A stretch of DNA of 64,000 nucleotides from VAZQ01 sp963841705 (GTDB lineage Bacteria > Pseudomonadota > Alphaproteobacteria > Rhizobiales > Xanthobacteraceae). Of this stretch, positions 16,827-26,323 are shown in pieces. The notes beneath the pieces were generated by a model that saw nothing but the letters and a program-made list of their open reading frames with translations, was not told the DNA's origin and made no database searches. The translations under genes and the position numbers were made by a program. The stretch spans positions 41,717 through 105,716 of the forward strand of contig CAWJDY010000065.1 of NCBI GenBank assembly GCA_963841705.1, read 5' to 3'. Each line of letters starts with the position of its first letter. Within the stretch, counting starts at the first letter, position 1.

Positions 16827-17557
16827 TGCAAAAGCAGGCTCGCCATATGATCGCACGCTTGGCGCTGGCTGTTCTGGCGGTTCTCTTGGACTGTGGCTTT
16901 GCATCTGCACAGATTGGCGGGACGAGCATCTCTCCCGGCCCGCCGCTTGGCCTGACGTCTCCGCTTGGCCTGGGTCCAGGCTCGCCGGTCGGGCCAACCA
17001 GAATTCCCATGGGCTCTACCGAGCTCGCATCGCCAGGCGTGAGCCCGTTCATATCCGCTACGTCGCCCATGGCTCCTGCAACGAGCGTCGGCACGACATG
17101 CGGCGCTTCTTCGGCTGGGGCGTCTGGCCCCGCAACCGCGCTCTTTGACGGCGGCGGTATGGGCGGAACCGCCTCAGGCACTTGTGCTGCTGGCGGCGGC
17201 TCTTCGGCGGGACCTGCACCCGTGGCCTCGTCCGCTACGGGAATGGGGTCGGCGCCGTCGGTCGGTCCGGTCGGCATTCCGTTGGGCTCGAGCGAAATCG
17301 CAGTCGGAGGCCTGAGCCCCCCACTCGGTTCTCCGACCCCAAATCCATCGGCGCCTCTTACGACTCTGACCCCGCTCGTTGCGATGCCTCCCTCCAACTC
17401 ATCGGCGCCGGTTTCGTCGAGCACGACTCCATGCCAGACGACCGCTACCGGTGTCCCTAGGGCCGGGCTGCCGCTGAGTCCGGCCACTGCGTTCGGGGCC
17501 CCTTTGAGGGGCGCCGCCTTGGGCGCCGCGGTGACCCGGTGCGATACCCCGCCTTGA
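16826..17557 (+). CDS. Exported Gly/Pro/Ser/Thr-rich low-complexity protein
   Basis: This 243-aa product has a signal peptide (LALAVLAVLLDCGFASAQ) and a mature part dominated by Gly, Pro, Ser, Ala and Thr. An imperfect internal repeat is visible: VGPTRIPMGSTELASPGVSP and VGPVGIPLGSSEIAVGGLSP. Four widely spaced Cys remain in the mature chain. The ATG at 16826 overlaps the upstream gene's TGA; an alternative start is 16847. It is likely an unstructured envelope or surface protein. Function is unknown. Confidence 0.65.
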   Translation: MQKQARHMIARLALAVLAVLLDCGFASAQIGGTSISPGPPLGLTSPLGLGPGSPVGPTRIPMGSTELASPGVSPFISATSPMAPATSVGTTCGASSAGASGPATALFDGGGMGGTASGTCAAGGGSSAGPAPVASSATGMGSAPSVGPVGIPLGSSEIAVGGLSPPLGSPTPNPSAPLTTLTPLVAMPPSNSSAPVSSSTTPCQTTATGVPRAGLPLSPATAFGAPLRGAALGAAVTRCDTPP

Positions 17558-17703
17558 GGTCAGAAACATCCCCCGTCTCTGTTGCTCTGAACATCATCAT
17601 GGTGAGCAGGAGACTGTCGCCTATGTGATCGAGATATTGTCGTGTCCGGTGTTGCAACTGAAGAAGTGCGGAGCGAGACTGCTGTGAGCCAAGTGGTCGA
17701 GCC

Positions 17704-19332
17704 ATGAAAACGGTACGGGACGTCACCTATCAGTTGCTCCGCGAGCTCGGCCTGACGACAGTCTTCGGCAACGTCGGCTCGACCGAGGAAACCTTCTTGA
17801 AAAACTTCCCATCGGACTTCCGCTACATATTGGCGCTGCAGGAGGCCTCGGTCATCGGCATCGCCGACGGTTACGCGCAGGCTATGCGGCGCCCGGCTTT
17901 GGTAAACGTCCACACCGGCGCCGGATTGGGCAACGCGATGGGGAATCTCCTCACGGCATTTCAGAACAAGACGCCGCTTATCGTGACCGCCGGACAGCAA
18001 ACGCGCGAGATGCTGCTGATGGAACCTTGGCTCACGAACGTGGAACCCGCGATGCTGCCCCGCCCGTGGGTGAAATGGGCCTATGAGCCGGTGCGAGCGG
18101 AGGATATACCGGCCGCATTCATGCGTGCGATTGCTACCGCGCTTCAGCCGCCTTCGGGGCCCGTATTCCTTTCGCTCCCGCTCGACGATTGGGAAAAGCC
18201 TTGCGAAGCCCCCGCCGTGGTGCGGTCGGTCAGCACGCGAATTGCGCCCGATCGTGATCGCCTGGCGGAATTTGCGGAGACCCTGTCGCAAGCATCTTCG
18301 CCGGCGCTGATCTGCGGCGCCGCGATCGCACGCGGAAACGGTTGGAAGGAAGCAGTCGCGTTTGCGGAAGCGCTCGGCGCGCCGGTATGGGCTGCGCCCG
18401 CTTCCGAGCGCACGCCGTTCCCGGAAAACCACCCTCTCTACTGCGGCGGATTGCCATTCGCCACCGGGCCCCTGAGCGAAAAACTGAAAGGCCACGACGT
18501 GGCGCTCATTATCGGCGCTCCAGTGTTTCGCTACTATCCCTATGTGCCGGGCCCGTATCTCCCAGCGGGGCTGCGCCTGCTGCATATTTCCGATGACCCG
18601 GCGGAGACCTCGCGCGCGCCGGTGGGCGACAGTCTGCTCGGGGACGCCGTCCTGTCTCTCGTCGGCCTCACGGCCCTGCTTGCCCACTACAAACCTAAGG
18701 CAGCCAAGCCGCGCGAGAGAATCGTGCACCGGATGGCGCCTCACCCGGCCTGCGCGGAAAAGCCATCAGACGACGGACGCTTGTCCGCTGCGCAGGTGTT
18801 CGCTGCGCTTAACGAAATTCGACCGGCAAATACGGTGCTTGTCGAGGAGAGCCCGTCAAACCTCGGCGATCTGCATAAGGCATGGCCAATCACCGAGCCC
18901 GACACCTTCTACACCTTTGCAAGCGGAGGGCTCGGCTGGAACCTTCCGGCGTCGGTGGGCATCGCGCTCGCCGAGCGAGACACCGGCCGCAACCGTCCCG
19001 TGATTACGATCATCGGTGATGGCTCATTCCAGTATTCGGTTCAATCGATCTGGAGCGCCGCGCAGCTGAATCTTCCCATGCTGATCGTCGTTATGCGCAA
19101 CGAGGAATACTGCATTCTCAAATCTTTTGCGGTCCTTGAGCAAACGCCGGGTGTTCCCGGCCTCGACCTACCCGGGCTCGATATTGTCTCCATCGCGCGC
19201 GGTTACGGGTGCGATGCCGTGCGCCTGGACGACATTGGCGCGATCAAAAAGGCCGCTACCGAAGCCTGGAAAAAACAACGGCCGACTGTGCTTGAGATAC
19301 CTATTTCCGCTCAGGTTCCGCCGCTGATTTAG
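17704..19332 (+). CDS. Benzoylformate decarboxylase-like ThDP enzyme with one catalytic His changed
   Basis: This 542-aa thiamine-diphosphate enzyme is homologous throughout to Pseudomonas putida MdlC, which decarboxylates benzoylformate. It has Ser26 (GNVGSTEE), Glu47 (ALQEAS) and His70 (VNVHTG) at the same numbers, and a ThDP/metal motif starting GDGSFQYS. In MdlC the catalytic His281 lies in FRYHQY; here the same segment is FRYYPY, with Tyr at residue 278. The loop after the ThDP motif reads MRNEEY instead of MNNGTY. Substrate or rate may therefore differ. No mandelate genes are nearby. Confidence 0.88.
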   Translation: MKTVRDVTYQLLRELGLTTVFGNVGSTEETFLKNFPSDFRYILALQEASVIGIADGYAQAMRRPALVNVHTGAGLGNAMGNLLTAFQNKTPLIVTAGQQTREMLLMEPWLTNVEPAMLPRPWVKWAYEPVRAEDIPAAFMRAIATALQPPSGPVFLSLPLDDWEKPCEAPAVVRSVSTRIAPDRDRLAEFAETLSQASSPALICGAAIARGNGWKEAVAFAEALGAPVWAAPASERTPFPENHPLYCGGLPFATGPLSEKLKGHDVALIIGAPVFRYYPYVPGPYLPAGLRLLHISDDPAETSRAPVGDSLLGDAVLSLVGLTALLAHYKPKAAKPRERIVHRMAPHPACAEKPSDDGRLSAAQVFAALNEIRPANTVLVEESPSNLGDLHKAWPITEPDTFYTFASGGLGWNLPASVGIALAERDTGRNRPVITIIGDGSFQYSVQSIWSAAQLNLPMLIVVMRNEEYCILKSFAVLEQTPGVPGLDLPGLDIVSIARGYGCDAVRLDDIGAIKKAATEAWKKQRPTVLEIPISAQVPPLI

Positions 19333-19468
19333 TGGATACCATCAATGCATCCACAAGCCTGCTTTCGCGGGGCCGTTGCGCCGGCCGGAGCGCACGACGG
19401 TACAGGCGAGTTTGGGAGTTAGGACCACGTCGCAAGGACGTTCGGGTTTGAACGTCGGCTGAGTCCGC

Positions 19469-19657
19469 TCAGCTCTCGTCGCGGCAGTACAGTCTTTGCG
19501 GAATGGGATCGTCCCCTTGCGGGAGGCAGTACTGGGCCACCTGCACCCGTTTTTCGGCAGCTGCTCGGACAGGTGCGTCCCAACGGGATCCGGCGGCAAT
19601 CGCGAGCATGGCGAGCAAGCCGGCGCTGAAAACGCATGTCATTTTTCTTGTTTGCAT
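19469..19657 (-). CDS. Small exported protein, 62 aa
   Basis: The product begins with a signal peptide (KMTCVFSAGLLAMLAIAAGS) and ends with a short mature part containing VAQYCLPQGDDPIPQRLYC, two Cys 15 residues apart. A GAGGAG ribosome site lies about a dozen bases before the ATG. Small secreted proteins with this YC...YC pattern are frequent in Bradyrhizobium relatives. Function is unknown. Confidence 0.6.
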   Translation of the reverse strand: MQTRKMTCVFSAGLLAMLAIAAGSRWDAPVRAAAEKRVQVAQYCLPQGDDPIPQRLYCRDES

Positions 19658-19907
19658 GGTGACAAGCTCCTCGCCAAGCGTTCGGCACTGGCACAGAAGC
19701 AAGTATGGGTGTGATCGACCTGCCGCTTGCCCGAAGTTGCGGCGGCTTTGCCCGAATTGCTGTCCGACTTCGATGCGAAAAGGATTACGCGACCTGTACG
19801 TACGTATACTCGACAGGTGGGAACGTCCGCTCCAACATGGCCATGACCGAAAGAGCCCTGGGGCTCGATGCCTGATGAAAAGCTCTACTCTGCGAGAGCA
19901 GCCAGAC

Positions 19908-20129
19908 ATGCCAATTCGACAGCATCTCTCGCACACTCACGCGTTCGTAGCCGATGATATTGCTCTTCTCTCCACCGCGTTCGAAGGCGCGCTGCGTTCG
20001 TTGCGCTTGGTCAACCGCGCCGATCCTGCAGTTTCGCTCGTAGCCGAGCGTACCATTGAGCTCGCACTGCGCGGTGAGCGAGATCCCATCCTCTTGCGGG
20101 ACCGCGTGCTGGAATCATTCGCGAATTGA
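19908..20129 (+). CDS. Small hypothetical protein, 73 aa
   Basis: The 73-residue product is a single predicted helical unit: AFVADDIALLSTAFEGALRS, then RTIELALRGERDPILLRDRV. The layout (aromatic-acidic start, AF..A..SL, ...GERD...L...) matches a common small rhizobial family of unknown function. An upstream ATG at 19875 is possible. It is divergent from the 62-aa exported protein. Confidence 0.6.
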   Translation: MPIRQHLSHTHAFVADDIALLSTAFEGALRSLRLVNRADPAVSLVAERTIELALRGERDPILLRDRVLESFAN

Positions 20130-20279
20130 TCAACAGCGGGTTTCGCTCCAATAGACCCATAGGGGGGACAAAGGCGCGCCGCTCGGAAAACTCGAGTCAG
20201 ACATCATCTCGCGTGCCGCGCCCACCAGCCGCCGCCCGACCGCGTGGGCACGGGCTGCGCAGCTATGGCATCGCTGCGC

Positions 20280-20690
20280 TCAGCGACGCGCTGGCGCGGA
20301 TTCAATGTTGGCCGCCGGCCCGCCGCGAATGGCGCGAACGGTTGGTGGATGCGCCGCAGCCGGCATCGAGAGCGCCTTCCAGGGCGCAATCGTCTCGACA
20401 ATGATGTGAATTCCGGCCAAGGCGCTTTCGATTTCAGCCTGAACGCGCTCGACCTCGCACTTCAAGAACTCCTGAAGCTGCTGGAGCTCGGACATGAGTC
20501 CTTCGAGGCCCTCGATCGAATTTGAAGTCAGCCGCGCGACGGCAACCTTGATGCGTTCGGCATCGGCCTGGAGCTGAAGGGGCGGCTTAGGGACGTCTTG
20601 CTCCGCGGGCCTGGTGATTTCCGTGTCTTGATCGGACACCAGAGAAGTTTCAGCAGCCGGCGAAGAAGGCGTTACGGCGTTCGCGTTCAT
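20280..20690 (-). CDS. Hypothetical protein with a central amphipathic helix
   Basis: This 136-aa protein begins at an ATG preceded by GGAGG. The first 40 residues are acidic and Pro-rich. Residues 43-90 form a long amphipathic helix (LMSELQQLQEFLKCEVERVQ) likely to be a coiled coil. The C-terminus is Ala/Pro-rich. There is no signal peptide. Function is unknown; a scaffold or regulator role is only a guess. Confidence 0.65.
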   Translation of the reverse strand: MNANAVTPSSPAAETSLVSDQDTEITRPAEQDVPKPPLQLQADAERIKVAVARLTSNSIEGLEGLMSELQQLQEFLKCEVERVQAEIESALAGIHIIVETIAPWKALSMPAAAHPPTVRAIRGGPAANIESAPARR

Positions 20691-20977
20691 GAGGTCCTCC
20701 GTAATCGAATGTTGTTTGTCTCGTCCCAGACCGGAACAATATTTCGAGTTGGGTTAACAACTCTTTAGGAAAGTGTGGAACGAGCAGTTTTGGATTGCTC
20801 GGGGCAACATCATGGAAACAGCGCAAAGACGATAAATCTTCTCCATGCCGCTTGGCTGTCTTTGTATAGCCATCCTTTCGGTCAATAGTTCAAGCTTAAT
20901 TACTCACTCTTGCGGGCCTGGCATCGTCCTTCTCTGCGGGAGAAGGTTCGAGATCGCTGATCGCGATTGGAGGAAGC

Positions 20978-21712
20978 ATGGCAACCGCACAGTTTGCTGA
21001 GCAACGGTTCGAGGGGGACCGGTTTGCTGAGATCAACCTGGAACAGCCGGCCGAATTTTGGGCGCCCCCGCTTGCCCCAACTGCAACGCCTGCTGCTGCA
21101 GATATTCCTCTGCGCGAAGAGGCTGGCCTCGCAACAGGCGAGGAGCATTATTTCCAGCCTGAGCAAACTGATTTTCCCGAAGCCCAAACAAGCCTCGCAC
21201 TCCGGCGAAAGCTGATCGCTGGCATAGCAATTGTGGCGGCATTAGGAGCAGGTACGCTTGCGTACTTCTTTTGGGCCTCGCCGGGCGACAAACTATCCGC
21301 GCAAACTGCGCAAACCGCTCCAGCGGTGCAATCCTCACCCGTCGCTCAGGTCCAGGCGGCTTCGCGGAGCCCTGAATCGCCCCCTGCTGTACCGGTTGCG
21401 GTAGCCTGGCCTGATCTTCCCCCTTCCGTCACGGTCGAGGCCGCTCCGCAAGTTGCTTCGACTGCGCCTCCCGCAAATACCGCGACGCGCCAGAGTGTCC
21501 GGGCGTCGCAGACCCGGGAGATCGTTTTTTTGCAGCGTCCGGGCGTCAACATCAGGTCTACACCGGCGGCAAATGGGATTGTTCTTGGGACCGCCGCCAA
21601 GGGCGCGCGCTTCAAGGTTACCAAGCGGGAAGGGGACTGGGTCCAGGTGGAGAACAGCCGCTTGAAGGGTTGGATCAGCTCGCAATTTCTCGCGCCCCAG
21701 CAACCCCGATAG
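20978..21712 (+). CDS. Single-pass membrane protein with a C-terminal bacterial SH3 domain
   Basis: This 244-aa protein has a cytoplasmic N-terminal part of about 75 residues, one transmembrane helix (LIAGIAIVAALGAGTLAYFF, about 77-98), a Pro/Ala-rich linker and a C-terminal SH3_3 domain (PGVNIRSTPAANGIVLGTAA then GDWVQVENSRLKGWISSQFL). The ATG has GGAGG upstream. Periplasmic SH3 domains often bind peptidoglycan or envelope proteins. It is transcribed alone, and a repeat hairpin follows the stop. Confidence 0.82.
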   Translation: MATAQFAEQRFEGDRFAEINLEQPAEFWAPPLAPTATPAAADIPLREEAGLATGEEHYFQPEQTDFPEAQTSLALRRKLIAGIAIVAALGAGTLAYFFWASPGDKLSAQTAQTAPAVQSSPVAQVQAASRSPESPPAVPVAVAWPDLPPSVTVEAAPQVASTAPPANTATRQSVRASQTREIVFLQRPGVNIRSTPAANGIVLGTAAKGARFKVTKREGDWVQVENSRLKGWISSQFLAPQQPR

Positions 21713-21730
21713 GAGCGGCGATAGAGCGGT

Positions 21731-21759
21731 GTAGGGGCGGGTTTCAAACCCGCCCCTAC
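21731..21759. repeat. GTAGGGGCGGGTTT palindromic repeat
   Basis: This hairpin has arms GTAGGGGCGGGTTT and AAACCCGCCCCTAC around a single C. It is the third copy of the family seen at 5240 and 9194. Confidence 0.8.
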
Positions 21760-21774
21760 GTCAATTTGGCGTAG

Positions 21775-21891
21775 CGAGGTCGCGCCGCAGGCGTGCCCGA
21801 CGGCGACATGCGGGTGTGTCCCCGGATATCGCGGCGCGCCTTGCTACCTGCGACACAGCACATCGAGCTGCGCGCCGCTCATCCGGGCTAC
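21775..21891. repeat. 117-bp dispersed repeat, copy 1
   Basis: The element starts GAGGTCGCGCCGCAGGCG, contains GGCGACATGCGGGT and CCGGATATCGCGGC, and ends GCGCGCCGCTCATCCGGGCT. A copy of exactly the same length lies at 53496-53612. The right end is the reverse complement of the GTAGCCCGGATG element at 1609. Confidence 0.75.
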
Positions 21892-22269
21892 TCCACACTG
21901 AGTCTACGGCGTCAATGCCATCGATCAGCTTTTTTATTCAGTCCAGCGCCGGACCCTTTCTTGTCTGCCGCGAAACAGAAATGTGAATTCAGTCTTGGTG
22001 TTGCTCTCCTGGCGGGGACCACCTGTACGACGTCTCAGGGTGGCGCCGGCGGACAACTTTGCGGGTAATTATTTGCCCCATGATCCCAATCGTTTGGCAG
22101 GCCTCGGCTCAACTGCCATCGTCCTCAAGGGGCTCACCGCCGCCATTGCGTAAGTGAGCTGGGTGCCTGATCACATCAATGGTCTGGCATGGGCCTTGCA
22201 TTCTAAGACCAGTCAGCGGGGAGCGCGAATTACAATGCCGAGGGCAGGCTGCCGAGGGAGCCAATCATC

Positions 22270-23364
22270 ATGAAGAAGTTGTCCAGGCGCAAAGCGCTTA
22301 GAATTTTCGGCGCAGCTGCTGCCGGTACTGGAACTCTCTTCGCCCGAGGCGGGATAGCCGCGCCGGCGGTCGGCAAAGGAGCAGTGCTCACCGTCTCAAC
22401 CTGGGGCGGCGTGACTCAGGACGCCATCGCCGCGCATGCCGCGCCGGAATTCTCCAGGGCAACGGGCGCCACGCTTGCCTTCGACATCGGCGCGCAGGGG
22501 CCGCGGTACAGCAAGCTCCTGGCGCAGCGTGCCAGCCCAGCCTCCGACGTGTTCTTCGGATCGGACGAGTCGCTCGTCAGCGGGCTCAAAGCCGGCATCT
22601 TGACACCGGCACGGCGCAAGAGCCTGTCAAATCTCGGCGATGTGGAGAAATGGGCGCTCACCGTCCCCTCGTTGGAGAGCGACGACACGATCGGCGGCGT
22701 GCCCTATGGCCTCATAGCTTACGTGGTGGGCTACAATCCCCAGAAGGTCAAAACGCCGATCACGAGCTGGAATGACCTATGGCGACCGGAATTCGCCGGC
22801 AAGATGTTTTTTGCCTCGCCTTTTCACAGCATGATGCCGGAGCTCGTGCTTCTCGCCGCCGAGTTGGCCGGCGGCTCGATGCAAAACATTGATCCGGGAT
22901 TCAAGAAACTTGCTGAGCTGAGGCCGGCAAAAGTGGGTTTCACCTGGACCGACTGGGCGGCGCTTTACCACAGCGACGACATCATCGTAGCCACCGAGTT
23001 CGACTGCTATCTCGACGTTATGAAGAACCGAAATTACCCAATCCAGTACGTTGTCCCGAAGGAGAAGGGCCTGGCCTGCATCGATGGCGTCGGCATCGTG
23101 AAAGGGCGACCCAATCTGGAGCTCGCGGAATTCTTTCTCGACACGATCCTCGACGCCAAAGTCCAGGCCGGCCTCTCTCAAGATTTGTATCAAGGCCCGA
23201 TCAACGCCAAAACCGACCTGCCGGCCGAGATCAAGGCGAAATGCAATTGCGGGGCGAACATCGCCGATCTCAGGTTCTTCGATCCCGCACCCTTCGCCGC
23301 GCTGCGCCCGCAATGGTCCGAGCGTATGAATACCGAGGTGCTACCCAATTGGAGTGCACGATGA
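22270..23364 (+). CDS. ABC transporter substrate-binding protein, PotD/spermidine-putrescine type
   Basis: This 364-aa periplasmic binding protein has a twin-arginine-like signal (SRRKALRIFGAAAAGTGTLF) and the SBP_bac fold of the polyamine/iron group (LTVSTWGGVTQDAI near residue 39, WNDLWRPEFAGKMFFASPF near 160). It would capture the solute and deliver it to the permeases encoded immediately downstream. The ligand cannot be read. Polyamine is the family default, but the adjacent monooxygenase suggests an organic substrate. Confidence 0.9.
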   Translation: MKKLSRRKALRIFGAAAAGTGTLFARGGIAAPAVGKGAVLTVSTWGGVTQDAIAAHAAPEFSRATGATLAFDIGAQGPRYSKLLAQRASPASDVFFGSDESLVSGLKAGILTPARRKSLSNLGDVEKWALTVPSLESDDTIGGVPYGLIAYVVGYNPQKVKTPITSWNDLWRPEFAGKMFFASPFHSMMPELVLLAAELAGGSMQNIDPGFKKLAELRPAKVGFTWTDWAALYHSDDIIVATEFDCYLDVMKNRNYPIQYVVPKEKGLACIDGVGIVKGRPNLELAEFFLDTILDAKVQAGLSQDLYQGPINAKTDLPAEIKAKCNCGANIADLRFFDPAPFAALRPQWSERMNTEVLPNWSAR

Positions 23365-23467
23365 CGCCGTTCTCGCGTGCGGGCGGGGCGCGGGTCGGTC
23401 ATAGATGGGAAAGGGATTAAAGGCTGGTGAGATTGCCTACGTCGGTGGGCAGAGCGCAGCGGTGGCA

Positions 23468-24334
23468 ATGCCCGTCCGTAAGGGGCTCCGGCTCAAACGG
23501 CAAAGTCTTGACGCGACCGCCCTGCTGCTCGCGCCATGCCTTGCGCTCCTGCTCCTCTGCCTGGGCCTCCCGCTGATCGTGATCCTGGTCTCGAGCTTCC
23601 AGCCCAACGTGCTGTTGCAACGGGATGGTCCCGGCTTCTACAATTACGAATACCTGGTTGCGCAACGCTATTACGCTGTTGTGCTTGTTCGCAGTATCCG
23701 GCTCGCCGTGTTGGCTACCTTGGTGACGCTGCCGCTCGGTTACGCCGCTGCCATGCTCTTGCCCCGCCTCACCGGCCGCATCGGCAATCTGGCGATCATG
23801 GGCCTGACCTTTCCGATTCTCGCCGGCCCCCTGGTCATCATACTGGGCTGGATGGCGCTGCTGCCCGGACGCGGCCCCTTGTTCGGGCCACTGGTGGCGT
23901 TGGGCGTGATAGCGCCGCCGCGGATCATCGGCACCGAGACTGCGGTGCTGATCAGTCTGGTGCATTTCCTGCTGCCGTTCGCGATCCTGACACTCTACAC
24001 CACGATCAAGCAGATCCCTCGCGAGCTTTACGAGGCTGCCGAAAGCCTCGGCGCCGGAAGCGTACGGGCGTTCCGGGATGTGACGCTGCCGCTGAGCCTG
24101 CCCGGCGTGCTTTCCACCGCAATCATCCTGTTCTCGCTCGGGGCGAGCAGCTACATCTCGCCGCATTATCTTGGCGGCGCGGCGGAGCTCACGCTCACTA
24201 CGCTCATCGCTCAGTTCATCCTGGCGACGTACAATAGTCCGCTCGCCGGAGCGGCCGCGATCCTGCTCCTTATGGTGATGCTGGTTTCGATCGTCGGGCT
24301 CATCCTGGCTTTCCGGCCCTTCATCCGGCCATGA
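23468..24334 (+). CDS. ABC transporter permease (PotB-like)
   Basis: This inner-membrane permease has six or more hydrophobic helices, the first being TALLLAPCLALLLLCLGLPL. It carries the EAA loop where the ATPase docks (YEAAESLGAGSVRAFRDVTL, with LPLSLPG following). The ATG at 23468 places a short basic stretch before the first helix; an ATG at 23405 is also in frame. The stop overlaps the next gene's ATG (ATGA). Confidence 0.9.
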   Translation: MPVRKGLRLKRQSLDATALLLAPCLALLLLCLGLPLIVILVSSFQPNVLLQRDGPGFYNYEYLVAQRYYAVVLVRSIRLAVLATLVTLPLGYAAAMLLPRLTGRIGNLAIMGLTFPILAGPLVIILGWMALLPGRGPLFGPLVALGVIAPPRIIGTETAVLISLVHFLLPFAILTLYTTIKQIPRELYEAAESLGAGSVRAFRDVTLPLSLPGVLSTAIILFSLGASSYISPHYLGGAAELTLTTLIAQFILATYNSPLAGAAAILLLMVMLVSIVGLILAFRPFIRP

Positions 24335-25116
24335 GACGGCTCGCCGCGGCCACGGAGCAGCTCTATCTCGCCGCGCTATATGTCTTCATCATCGCGCCGC
24401 TCCTCGTCGTGGCAGCGACGTCCATCAACACCGCAACCAGCTTTCCGGCGCCGTTCGAAGGACTCACGTTCAAATGGTATCGCGCCATCCTTGCGCATTC
24501 CGAATTCATCCATGCGGCGTGGACCAGCGCCCTCGTCGGGACCGTGTCGGCGGCGCTCGGCACAGTAGCGGCGTTCCTTGCCGCCTACGCCCTGCGACGG
24601 CGTGGAAAGCGCGAAAACGTGCTGCTCGGCGCGGTGCTTGTCAGTCCGATCCTCGTGCCGCAGGTCGTTATTAGCCTCGCGATGCTGCAGTTTGCCGCGC
24701 TGTTCCAGCTGAGTGGCGGACTTGTGAGCCTCATTGGCGTGCACACCGTCTATGCCCTGCCGTTCGCGTTGCGATTGATAATGATCGGTCTCGTCAGGTT
24801 CGATTTCACTCTTGAGGATGCTTCGCACGGCCTCGGTGCTGGCCGCTTGACAACATGGAGGCATGTCACGCTGCCCCTGCTGCGGCCGAATCTTGTCGCG
24901 GCATTCACGTTTTGCTTCATCCTCTCGTTCGTGAACCTTCCGATTTCCCTCTTCCTGACCACCGCCCAGACGACGACATTGCCCATCGTCATGTTCGCTA
25001 ACATCGAGGCGCGCTTGGACCCTATGCTCGCGGCGGTCGCCACGAGCATCGTCGTGGCGGCCTGCGTCGCGACGCTCATCCTCGAACGTTACCTGCGGAT
25101 CAGGCTGGTGGAATGA
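24331..25116 (+). CDS. ABC transporter permease (PotC-like)
   Basis: This 261-aa inner-membrane permease has its first helix at residues 8-33 (LYLAALYVFIIAPLLVVAAT) and the EAA motif as LEDASHGLGAGRLTTWRHVT. It pairs with the PotB-like subunit, whose stop it overlaps by four bases. Three bases separate its stop from the ATPase gene's start. The whole importer is one transcription unit. Confidence 0.9.
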   Translation: MRRLAAATEQLYLAALYVFIIAPLLVVAATSINTATSFPAPFEGLTFKWYRAILAHSEFIHAAWTSALVGTVSAALGTVAAFLAAYALRRRGKRENVLLGAVLVSPILVPQVVISLAMLQFAALFQLSGGLVSLIGVHTVYALPFALRLIMIGLVRFDFTLEDASHGLGAGRLTTWRHVTLPLLRPNLVAAFTFCFILSFVNLPISLFLTTAQTTTLPIVMFANIEARLDPMLAAVATSIVVAACVATLILERYLRIRLVE

Positions 25117-25119
25117 ACC

Positions 25120-26190
25120 ATGCCCGAGCTTGTGCTCCAGCATGTAACGAAGCTCTTCGGTGACGCCGTGGCCGTCGATGATTTATCGCTGTCGATCGGC
25201 GACGGCGAATTCGTCTGCCTCCTGGGTCCGAGCGGCTGCGGCAAAACGACAACGTTGCGGATGATCGCTGGCTTCGAGGCGGTGGATCGCGGCTCGATCC
25301 TGCTCAACGGCGAGGACATCACCGTCGTTCCCCCCCAGCGGCGCGATATCGGCTTGGTGTTTCAGCACTACGCGCTTTTCCCGCATATGACCGTCGCGCA
25401 GAATGTTGGCTATGAACTCAAGATGCGCCGCTACTCGATTTCGCGCATCGCAGACGAGGTTGGCGCCACGCTCGATCTCGTCCGCCTTGGCGATCTTGCA
25501 ACGCGCTATCCCAACCAGCTCAGCGGTGGCCAGCAGCAACGTGTGGCCCTCGCTCGTGCCCTTGCCGTACGCCCGCGGCTTCTGCTCATGGACGAGCCAT
25601 TGAGCAATCTCGACGCCAAGCTGCGCGACGACATGCGCGCGGAGATCCGGCGCATTCAGAAGCAGGTCGGCATCACCACGATCTTCGTCACGCACGATCA
25701 GGCGGAGGCCTTCGCCTTGGCCGATCGCATCGGGGTGATCATGCAGGGACGGCTGCAGCAGATAGCGGACCCGGTCTCGCTCTACGAACAACCTGCAAGC
25801 GCCACCGTCGGCAGGTTCATCGGCCAGGTAAACAGCTTGACTGGGCGCGTGAGGGCGTTCGAAAATAAACACGTGCGAGTCGCAGTAGCGGAGGGGCTGG
25901 ACGTCATCGGCATCGGGCATGATCTGCGGGTCGGCGCCACGGTCAATGCACTCATTAAGCAGGAACGCGTCTTGCTGTCGCGCAAGCAGCCCAACGCGGC
26001 CGGAAATGTCTTTTCCTGCAGGATCGAAGCCGGGATCTATCTCGGCGGAAATATCAGCTACGTGTGCCGCCTCCCTGGCGCTGTCATAAACGCGTTGCTG
26101 CCGAGCCATCCATCCGTCGAACGCTTCGAGCCGGGTGACACCATATTTGCGTGGTGGTCTGACGCCGACTGTCAAGTCTTCGCCGTTTAG
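25120..26190 (+). CDS. ABC transporter ATP-binding protein (PotA-like)
   Basis: This 356-aa ATPase energises the importer. Walker A is GPSGCGKTT, the Q-loop lies in GLVFQHYALFPHMTV, the signature is LSGGQQQRVALARAL, Walker B with D-loop is LLLMDEPLSNLDAK, and the switch is FVTHDQAEA. Residues 240-356 form a TOBE regulatory domain. This domain order is standard for the spermidine/putrescine and ferric-iron groups. Confidence 0.93.
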   Translation: MPELVLQHVTKLFGDAVAVDDLSLSIGDGEFVCLLGPSGCGKTTTLRMIAGFEAVDRGSILLNGEDITVVPPQRRDIGLVFQHYALFPHMTVAQNVGYELKMRRYSISRIADEVGATLDLVRLGDLATRYPNQLSGGQQQRVALARALAVRPRLLLMDEPLSNLDAKLRDDMRAEIRRIQKQVGITTIFVTHDQAEAFALADRIGVIMQGRLQQIADPVSLYEQPASATVGRFIGQVNSLTGRVRAFENKHVRVAVAEGLDVIGIGHDLRVGATVNALIKQERVLLSRKQPNAAGNVFSCRIEAGIYLGGNISYVCRLPGAVINALLPSHPSVERFEPGDTIFAWWSDADCQVFAV

Positions 26191-26323
26191 GCATCTGCTC
26201 ACTCTTTGAGCAGGACGCCGATTCTTTGAGCAAACAGGCATACTTCGAGACGTGATCTTGCATCCTGGCCGGCGGGTTGCTGGCACAGGCCTTGCGAATA
26301 TCTGAGCGGGTAGGGTGGCACTG

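Larger units (their letters stand above)
21713..22269. other. Gene-free region with two repeat elements
   Basis: About 560 bp between the SH3 protein and the ABC importer hold a GTAGGGGCGGGTTT hairpin (21731-21759) and a 117-bp dispersed repeat (21775-21891). The remaining 380 bp contain no coding pattern I recognise. The promoter of the importer operon should lie near its 3' end. Confidence 0.6.
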
